Under the pieces are notes generated by a model. That model was not told the origin of the DNA, did no database searches, and saw only the letters and a program-made list of their open reading frames with translations. Positions 21,900-29,497 of a stretch of 29,497 bases of DNA are shown here, piece after piece. This stretch comes from Phallusia fumigata. Its lineage: Eukaryota; Chordata; Ascidiacea; Phlebobranchia; Ascidiidae. The DNA is taken from the NCBI GenBank assembly GCA_008931825.1, contig QXVZ01020553.1, forward strand, positions 1 through 29,497, in the 5' to 3' direction. The position numbers and the translations under genes are program-made. Position 1 is the first letter of the stretch. Each line of letters begins with the position of its first letter.

Positions 21900-22643
21900 T
21901 CTGTAACACATTTGCTGCTTGATCCATGAGGGTTTGGCGTTCTGGAGGCACGAATAACGTATCGCAATCTGACTGGGACATAGCAGACTCTGGAGCTGAT
22001 CTCTGAAAAGGAGAAGCTGGTGCAGCAGCTTGGAATGCCTGCTTAACGTCCGAATTCCCAAGTGTTTTAAGCCTCAAACAAGCAGCGAGATTGCTAGAAC
22101 TCAACTACATTTCTCTGCTAATGCATCAACAGATGCACGTGAATGTTTGGGGAAGGTCGCCTTTTGTCAGGTTCGGAGGAGCATACGATCCCGCACTTGG
22201 AGTTTAAGTGACAATATTTTTAAACAATGCCTTTTAAACAATGCCCTTTAAAAGGGCACAATTAAGAAGAAACACGGAGCATTTGTGCAGTGCGTACAGC
22301 GTCGGTATTTCCGAGCTGGACGTAAGGAAACAATTTACAGCACCGATAAAAAACGACGCCGATCTATACAGGCTAATTCCTATCATGGATGGCATACTAG
22401 GTGTAGGAAATGGATTGGACAACTGTTGCCATAAGTACGAAGCAAAATTATGTGGCTATATTTTCTTTTACCATTCCGGGGTCAATCACACGGCAAACTT
22501 GATATGTCAGCGGTACTGGATTATGTCGCGTCCAATCAAAATGTCTGCTGTGTCGACGACGTGACGCAAATCCAGGACAACAGCAAATGGAACAAACTCT
22601 GTCGGGTCGGAACGAGTTCTCCGAGAGTCTATTGACGAATTAG
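21900..22643 (+). pseudogene. Decayed BEL/Pao-type LTR retrotransposon pol fragment
   Basis: Separate, mutually out-of-frame pieces on the + strand resemble BEL/Pao polyprotein in the expected order. An RT-tail-like DPxGF motif (near 21921) is broken by a TGA at 21927. The NVRIPKC motif is at 22045-22065 and an LHFSANAST RNase H-type motif at 22105-22131. An integrase H2C2-like stretch with GILGVGNGLDN (22391-22423) and HTANLICQRYWI follows. The CxxC with RRRDA (from 22542) sits in another frame, ending at TAG 22641-22643. Frameshifts and internal stops make it non-functional. No LTRs, protease or catalytic RT core were found. Confidence 0.7.
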
Positions 22644-22760
22644 GTGGCTCACTAATACAAATCAAAAATTTTGTTGCACACAAAGTTTGAAAGTTACTGA
22701 CGAACTTGCTACTTGTTAGCATTTTACGGAGAAGTTAAGTGCTCTATGTAGTGTTCTAAG

Positions 22761-23502
22761 CAGGTAGTCGAACCACTTGTTATATGGGTTCGGGTTCGGT
22801 TCGGGTTTGCTATTTTTTGTTTTTAGAGGTTCGGGTTCAGTTCAGGTTTTACGAAAAAAAATATTTTCCGGCTCGGGTTTAGTTCCGGTTCGAGCAAATT
22901 AACCGGTCCGAACCGGTTTGCGGTTTTTGAACCGGTTTAAATATCCCTTCAGTTTAATTTTTGTTTTTGGTATACTTCCTGTTTTACTGCACCACCACTA
23001 AAGCCAACGTTCAAGTTCGTTGAATTTACCTGACTGTATTATGCGCTGCAAAAACCTGAAATAAATAAGAAACAATATTTTATTTTTTGTATTGTTGATA
23101 AACGGTTCATTTTCAGCAAAAGTGCATTTTCGATAACCGTATCCTTCATGTTCCCTCTTTGAGGAAAAATGACAAATATTAGGGATAAAAATGCTCTTTC
23201 ATCGCTAATTGGTGTAGCCCAAACACCCGTTACGACAGTCGGCAACTTATAAACCTCGGGTCTCGCATCTTTTTTATTCTGTCAGAAAGCTAAAATGCTA
23301 GTATTTTTTACAAGTCGCGGAAAACGTTTGTTATACTGGTTCAGTTCCGCTTTAGGTTCAATGCCAAATGAAATATAGGGTTCAGCTCCGGTTCTGGTTT
23401 TCAAGAATTTAAAATTTGCGGTTCGGGTTCGGTTCAGGTTTAACGAAATAAACCGCTCAAACCGGTTTGCGGGTTCGGGTTCAGTTCCGGTTCGACTCCC
23501 TG
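22761..23502. mobile_element. 742-bp hAT-type nonautonomous element
   Basis: Terminal inverted repeats CAGGTAGTCGAACC (22761-22774) and CAGGGAGTCGAACC (23502-23489 inverted) match at 13 of 14 positions. Flanking octamers GTTCTAAG (22753-22760) and GTTCTATC (23503-23510) match at 6 of 8, the hAT duplication length. Subterminal arrays of GGTTCGGG/GGTTCAGTTC and CCGGTTCGAACC-like blocks lie at both ends (22788-22950 and 23325-23490). No transposase frame is present. Confidence 0.82.
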
Positions 23503-23688
23503 GTTCTATCTGTTAACGCTAAAAATTTACACCCGCCAAATAGGCAACAGAGCGTTACGAACCAACGCCACCAAAAGCACGAAAAAACTTGTCCTGCGCA
23601 CCAAATGTCGGCGCGCAGTGTACGTAAGTCTGGTCAGGCGTTTTTGTTGGGTTACAGACAGGAAAAAACAGTCTGGCAGTACAATGAG

Positions 23689-25575
23689 GTGACTTTACGC
23701 ATATCATTTGTGTGTCTTTTTTACATTTGTTTTCAACTGTATTTTTAAAGTTACTAAAAATCCATTTATTTAATTCTTTTACTGCTCTATTTTTGAATTA
23801 TTTTTAATCATATTTTTTGTCATTACCATTGTTACCCTCTAATCAGTTTTGTCTCATGACTTATCTCTCAAGTGACACAATTGACTGTGAGGTGTTCAAT
23901 GTAAATTTACCTCTCAACTCACACACAGTATTGAGCGATCCCAAAAAATTTTATTGATCACTTGATAATGAAAAGTGTTTTAGGCACTTTTACTTTACAA
24001 AACAAACAGTTTATGTTTTGTTTGTTTAAAACCTTTAATTCCAAAACAAATGTCCACATCAGAAAGTCCCACCTTTCTAATGCCTGATGGACTAAAGTTG
24101 TGATTTTGCGTTTCATATACCACTGATCAAATGTCATGATTGGGGTTTAACCAATCACCAAGCTGTGATTCACGCTAATTCACGGCTCAGCGTAATCCAG
24201 GTTTATTCATGTGTCCATGGATGTTTTTTCAACCTTTTAAAATGTTTGTTGTATAAGGTTAAACTAGCATTATTTTGACAGTAGTTGTTTTAGCAACAAC
24301 ACGAACTTCATAGATAAACATTTAATAAATGATTTTTGTACATCTATAAAGTAAGGATTTTTGTACATCTGTAAAGTAAGGAGTTTTGTACATCTGTAAA
24401 GTAAGGATTCACCAGAGACTACCGAAAATCTTTATCTTTTTCTAAACATAATTACAACCAGGTGAGTGAAAACAATTTAATGCGTATGTTTCAATTCAGT
24501 GCATAATGACTGTGTTTTTAGAACATATTGCAAAGCTAATTATGATGAAAAATTGTAAGGATATTAGCCCTAAATACAAAGGATAGATTAATGAACCATG
24601 TTTTAAGACATACCGGTATCAGCCTTCTTCAATCCAATGGCTGTTAAAAAAGTTGGTTTACTTTGGCTTTGGCACAGCTGCGTCCCTTTTTCTATTGTCA
24701 CTTATCTGTGCTGGAAATTGCCCGACCAAGTGACAAAGATGTACTTGCTCTAAGCCTCTGATGTAGTGTGCATGAGTGCTGATTATTACCTATTTAAATT
24801 TGCATATAGCAGGGCACGACAGTAAGAAAATGGAGCATTTTTCAACAATGACCCTTGAAAAAACAGCTTGTATTTTGGCTTAGCATGTAATGAAATGTAC
24901 AAAACTGCAGTTATGAAACATCTTGTCACACAAACATTGTTTCAGCTAGTAGTGGCACAGGACTAATTTTTTAATTGCTCTGCCAAAAAGTAACCTTAAG
25001 TTTATGCTTAAGTGAAGAGAGTTTGTCAGGGAATGTATGATGCAATACACAGCACTTTGTCCAAGGATTTCGTACTGCAACCTGTGACACTTTGTCGTGA
25101 CTCGGTAACCAAAACTGTATAGCAAACCAAAAGCTTCTGTTTAGATACTGCCGATTAGGACAGCACCAACTAACCTATTTACAAGTTCTTTTTTGTGCCT
25201 GTTAGATTATTGATACATATAACAACTTCTAGTGGTAATTTTTTCCACTTGGTCTTGTTATATACTTTTGTACCGTTGTGGCTTTAATATTTAACTCTTA
25301 AACATCATACTTTGCAAATCAACTTGGACGTTGCAAATTAACAAACTATTTTTACAAACTTGTCATGGTAAATGATTGTTTCTTCCAGTAAATTTATATT
25401 TATGCCCTGTCACAGACCAGTATGTTATAACCTAACACCACAAATGTGAAGAGCACACAGTGGGGTCCAATTTAAAGCTGGGCAAACCTTAATAGCCTAT
25501 GCATTTTTACATCATTATGAAAAGAATGCACCACTAGTTGAAGTGAAGCTTGTTTGACTAACAATTGACTTTCAG
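23689..25575. other. Intergenic stretch between the hAT element and the third gene
   Basis: Apart from the 25-bp tandem repeat it contains no recognisable gene, RNA or mobile element. It is AT-rich, with low-complexity T runs. Confidence 0.5.
24332..24406. repeat. 25-bp tandem repeat, three units
   Basis: Units at 24332-24356, 24357-24381 and 24382-24406, each with TTTTGTACATCT, (A/G)TAAAGTAAGG. Unit 2 differs from its neighbours by one base each. Confidence 0.95.
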
Positions 25576-25772
25576 ACTGATCATCCTAATATTCAGCTGT
25601 TTTGGTTTGAGACACATGAAACAAAGATAATCACATCCAAATACATTACGAAACTAACATGCTAATGGTTTAGATTAGATGATAAACTTTATTAATTCTC
25701 AAAATAATTCTTTTCATGACTTATGTATTACCAGGTTGTTTAGTTAGCCCAACAAAAAAGCTTTGTACCACA

Positions 25773-25864
25773 ATGGATATAAAATATAAACCCCCACAAA
25801 AACATGAAAAAGTTGACGGTAAAGCTACATTGCCTGACTCCGACAAAGAAGAAAATGTTACAAG
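25773..25864 (+). CDS. Third gene, exon 1 (start codon)
   Basis: 30 codons plus two bases of an Arg codon. It begins MDIKYKPPQKHEKVDGKATL and continues with an acidic segment. Donor GTATAT at 25865. An acceptor-like TTACCAG lies about 35 bases before the ATG. Confidence 0.58.
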
Positions 25865-28832
25865 GTATATTGACATACTAAAGAATAGCTAATAGTATAT
25901 ATTAGTTGGGCGAACATACATGTTTTGCAGGCAGGAAGACTCTAGTATGAGATGTGAACCATCAACATCTGGGTATGTGTCGAAATTTTAAGGGACTGTT
26001 GATATGGCCACTGGGCTTTGATATTTATTTTGTTTGACCCCTATGAATGGTTCCCTTGCCTGTCTCTCAAGTGGTTAAATTAGTAAATAATATTCTAATA
26101 GATGAAATTTTACCAGACTAGATTTAGTTGTGGTGGATAGTCATATAAATTGTTTACACAGTCATTGTTATGTTACAATACGGTTATACTGTAATAAGAG
26201 ATGATCAGAAGCAACCTATGGTCCTGCCAGCGGTCTAGTTGCTAAAGAATGTCTGAATTTATGAAACTTTGTCAGGTTGTACAATGGTTCACTGTATTTT
26301 TATCAAAGTACTCGAAATAATTAAAGCATCTGCTTAAAACTTTGGATTGGTATAGCCAGCCCCCTAATGCTTTGGGAGGTGGTGTCTCCCAACTTCGTGG
26401 GGCCAGTGCTTGGCTGGACCAAAGCTGGGTTAATATGGGTCCTATCTACAATGAGGACAAATTTTGTGTTTACTCAAATGTGCACACATGACAGATGGGT
26501 ATCTGATGTTGCACATTGACAACACAGGACCCAAATTGTGAAATTAAAAAAAATTTTTAAGCAAATGACCCTTGAGTTTTATTTTTAGCAGTTGGTCTGT
26601 TTAAAGCAATATAAAATAAATTTTGAGAGTTTGAGTTTTGTTTTCTCATTTAAGACTTACAAAAAAGGATTTTTTAGGTACAAGTTTTGTTTGGTTGTCC
26701 GAATTAATTTTATGGCATGTAATGGCAATATGGTAAAAACCACCCTTCTAGTTTTTCAAAATTTTGTTTGTTTTGTGTTAAAAAATGCAACTACATCTTG
26801 TCTCCATAATTGTCAAAATCAACTTGTTTATACACAGACCAGAAGATGAAATGAACCAGTTGCCTAAGGATTCGGAAAAAAGTAATGTGTACAACAAAAG
26901 CAAGACTGAACAATCATTTTCTAAGGTAAGTTGGTTGTGTCTTTCAGAAATTGTGTGATAGTTTGAGTGCTGCAGATGTGTAACTCTAACGTAAAACAAA
27001 ATAAGGTAATAAACATTTACTGAATAGGATCAAATTTTTATACACTGTAATGTTGGTTAATTGTGGTTTCTTATTTGTTTTGTAAAACCCTATAGTCCAA
27101 GCCTTAAAGTAAGTCAAATTATTGAATGACATTTGAACTAAATGGAAGTTTGTTCTGTTGCTGGTTTGGGTAATTGCCCATCCATTTAAACAAAGTTTCT
27201 ATAATTTATCAAAAACATTTACTACTTTTTTACATATACTTATGGGCCCCTGCATTTTCAGCTTACATGAAAAAATGTAAAATTTAAAACCTTGTCTGTG
27301 CGATGAATCCTGTGTTTCTGTCTACAAAGATCATCTTATCTTAAATCCTTTTGTATTAATGCATTCAACGTGAATACTTATTTTAGTTAGATTTTAACAT
27401 TTAAATCTTTATCTGGTTAATACATGTCTTTTGTTTATGAATTAACCTTGGTAAGACTTTCTTCTAGGTAGTGGAACCAAATACTTCTAAGACGTCTTCA
27501 ACACATCTGTAAGTATTGTTTATAAAACTATGTGTGATGTTTGTTCTAATGTTGTCACTGCAATTTCTGTCCATGCTGTTTACAACAATGTTGGCTCAAA
27601 AGTAGGGATGTTCAAAGTAGTGATGTACCAAAGCTTAGGTTTGCTAAATTTATACGGCCGAATCAGCGATTTTGACTAAGTTTCGGTTTCAGCCGAATAA
27701 TTTGTTGCTATTTGGCCAAAATCACTCACACAAAACAAGCCCTTCTGGAACACCAACCACAGTGTCCGGGCCTAATTGGTAATTGTCGTTACTTAGAACG
27801 ATGTTTGTTTTAAGGTGCAAACCATATATTTTTTGCCTAAGTACTACAAAATCTTTTCTGTACTATAACTAACAACGAAAAATGCAACATAGGATTTATG
27901 ATTATGCAGTTTTGTAACAACAAAACTGTTAGACAGGATATTTTTGTGATGCTGTCACTTTGAACATCCATACTCAAATTTGTTTCAAGCCTATATTATA
28001 GATTTGCAAATTTATTGTGTTTAAAAACTGAAATAAATTTGTGTACAATTTGTATTAGGATATCCTCAAATAGTGCTGCTGGTAATTTCGAATCAGGACA
28101 TAAAATGGATCAAGGCTATTACAAGGTTAGTTAACTGTAAACATGCTCTGTTTAAAAAAACACTACTCTTCACATTGTCACAGTTCCATTCATCCATTGC
28201 ATTGTGTCCATTTACTGTGGTTTTGTTTTAAAGCCAGAAATTAACAAGTAACTTGACAAAAAATCTTGTTTTTGCATCCTGGGTGTATAGCTAACAAATC
28301 TTGTTTTATGGTGGGTCGCATAAGAAGATTATCATGTATCAATCATAACTAGTGTTGTAAAAATTTGCCACAGTTTAAACTTTTTTTGACACTTAAATAA
28401 AGTAAAGTATCAACTTTTTTTCTTTTATTCAATGACACTTGAATGCTTTTATACTTAAAACTTCTTACAATGGGGATTAGGCAGATCACGTTTCTTTGTG
28501 TACTGGTTTGTCACAATTAACTTAAGTGAAATAATGCCCCAAAATCTGCAGCTGATGATCAGCTGACTAAAAGTAGGGGATGTTTGTTAGCCAGTTAAAA
28601 AACTGTGCTCTTGTCAAGAACAAAATGTGGTGTTTCATTTTAAGTTCAGTAAAAACATACTTTTGTGCAGTGGAATGATTCGTTGAAACAAAAATTGCCT
28701 TTGTTTATATTGCTTGTGCCATGCTAAAGTAGGAAGCTGGTAAAAAGCCCTTTAAATGTCGGAGTTAAAACACATAAACTATTGGTAATTTTTGTTATTG
28801 TAGAATGAAGTCAACACTACAGCTATTCCAAG
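25773..28832 (+). CDS. Unrecognised hydrophilic protein, 5' part of a small-exon gene (3' end beyond window)
   Basis: Six small exons join in one open frame: 25773-25864, 25931-25972, 26838-26925, 27468-27508, 28059-28125 and 28804-28832. They give 359 nt, about 119 residues. Each junction is GT-AG and phase-consistent, and there is no stop. The protein is rich in Lys, Glu, Asp, Ser, Thr and Asn, has almost no hydrophobic clusters, no signal peptide and no membrane segment, so it is probably disordered. It starts MDIKYKPPQKHEK in a fair context (CACAATGG). No family is recognised. The last frame ends at a GTTCGT donor, so more exons must follow outside the window. The weakest parts are exons 4 and 6, because such short exons can arise by chance. 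Confidence 0.55.
25931..25972 (+). CDS. Third gene, exon 2
   Basis: 42 nt: completes Arg, then QEDSSMRCEPSTS and two bases of Gly. Acceptor TTTTGCAG ends at 25930; donor GTATGT at 25973. Confidence 0.55.
26172..26210. repeat. Short dispersed copy of the inverted-repeat family
   Basis: These 39 bases closely match the reverse complement of 17406-17444 and, on the same strand, 18949-18987 (GTTACAAT, then GTAATAAGAGATGATCAGAA). The similarity stops abruptly on the 3' side. It lies between exons 2 and 3 of the third gene. Confidence 0.75.
26838..26925 (+). CDS. Third gene, exon 3
   Basis: 88 nt: completes Gly, then PEDEMNQLPKDSEKSN and a Lys/Ser/Gln-rich stretch ending FSK. Acceptor TATACACAG ends at 26837; donor GTAAGT at 26926. 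Confidence 0.58.
27468..27508 (+). CDS. Third gene, exon 4
   Basis: 41 nt encoding VVEPNTSKTSSTH and two bases of Leu. Acceptor CTTCTAG ends at 27467; donor GTAAGT at 27509. Confidence 0.48.
27603..27972. mobile_element. 370-bp hAT-type MITE in the third gene, intron 4
   Basis: Ends TAGGGATGTTCAAAGT (27603-27618) and, inverted, TATGGATGTTCAAAGT (27972-27957) match at 15 of 16. Flanking octamers CTCAAAAG (27595-27602) and CTCAAATT (27973-27980) match at 6 of 8. The interior has a TTCGGTTTCAGCCGAA palindrome at about 27685. No coding capacity. Confidence 0.75.
28059..28125 (+). CDS. Third gene, exon 5
   Basis: 67 nt: completes Leu, then ISSNSAAGNFESGHKMDQ and GYYK. Acceptor TGTATTAG ends at 28058; donor GTTAGT at 28126. 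Confidence 0.5.
28804..28832 (+). CDS. Third gene, exon 6
   Basis: 29 nt encoding NEVNTTAIP and two bases of Arg. Acceptor TTATTGTAG ends at 28803; the donor GTTCGT at 28833 is weak. This is the last exon visible. Confidence 0.42.
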
Positions 28833-29087
28833 GTTCGTTCGAAAACATAAAAAACTTGATTTTACAGCATGTAATGCTGGCTAACTTATATTGTAAAAAA
28901 AATGTTTGGTACTGCCACTACCTTGAGAATCATCTATGACAATCATACCATCACTTGATGTCTTAAAACATTTTTTTCCATTTAGAAAAGTATTGTTTAG
29001 GAAAAAAAAGTTTTTTTAAACTTACTTTTAAATAAAATTTGTACATATCAATGTGGTCCCACAAATGCTTTAATTCGGTTATTTGGT

Positions 29088-29111
29088 GGGGGCGGGGAGG
29101 GGGGCTGGGGG
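29088..29111 (+). other. Potential G-quadruplex
   Basis: Four G tracts of 4-6 Gs are separated by loops of one or two bases (C, A, CT), in otherwise AT-rich sequence. It lies downstream of exon 6 of the third gene, on its coding strand. Confidence 0.65.
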
Positions 29112-29150
29112 TTGAAAGCTGCACCACTTTTGAAGATCGCTACTAGTGAA

Positions 29151-29170
29151 TCAGTTCAGTTCAGTTCAGT
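29151..29170. repeat. (TCAGT)n microsatellite
   Basis: Four perfect TCAGT units followed by TGAG. It may mark the edge of a longer interspersed repeat toward the window end, which I cannot classify. Confidence 0.8.
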
Positions 29171-29497
29171 TGAGTATTTTATTTTTGGGAAGAAAGAAAA
29201 ACTACCGGCTGCAACATAACGATGTAATTGATGCAGGGGCAGCGAAAGACCATTCCGGGTCAAGCTGCCCCCAATCAATTTGTTTAGACAAGCATTGTGA
29301 TGAAAAGGAAAAGAAATAATTGGAACTGGTCATGAACTGGTGAATTACTATGGGTAAATGACAAGACACAAAAAAGACCCGAAAAACAATTTGCTAAAAA
29401 AAATATTGCGCAAATAAAACCGAACTCTCATCGAAATCGCAACACTGTGCTGTAATTTCGTGGACAAATAAGCGGGAAGTGGCATGCTCCTGCCTCC

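Overview
The window looks like nuclear DNA of an invertebrate chordate. It is AT-rich, its genes are cut by canonical GT-AG introns, and it carries many decayed mobile elements. The two recognisable proteins are animal-type and close to their vertebrate counterparts. The compact genes, the tRNA-derived SINE with a CAAA-type tail and the abundant short inverted-repeat elements fit a tunicate such as Ciona, but the species is an inference.

Layout. 1-2773: sequence upstream of GPD1, with no gene recognised. 2774-7747 (+): complete cytosolic NAD-dependent glycerol-3-phosphate dehydrogenase (GPD1), nine coding exons, 352 aa. 7748-8881: the convergent 3' ends of GPD1 and the next gene. 20474-8882 (-): complete AGAP-family protein (GTPase-like, split PH, ArfGAP, ankyrin), sixteen coding exons, 702 aa. 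Its 3.6-kb first intron holds a ~2.7-kb imperfect inverted repeat and possibly a small nested gene on the other strand. 20475-25772: intergenic, with CRE-like sites near the AGAP start, a frame-broken BEL/Pao pol fossil and a 742-bp hAT-type element. 25773 to the window end (+): six small exons with conserved phase, encoding the start of an unrecognised hydrophilic, probably disordered protein that continues off the window.

Functions. GPD1 links glycolysis to glycerolipid synthesis and the glycerophosphate shuttle. AGAP proteins are Arf GTPase-activating proteins acting in endosomal traffic. The two genes converge but have no evident functional link.

All exon boundaries come from reading splice sites, codon phase and remembered family sequences. 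No alignment or transcript data were available. The GPD1 and AGAP models are strongly supported because every junction keeps phase and the joined frames lack stops. The third gene and the nested gene are tentative.
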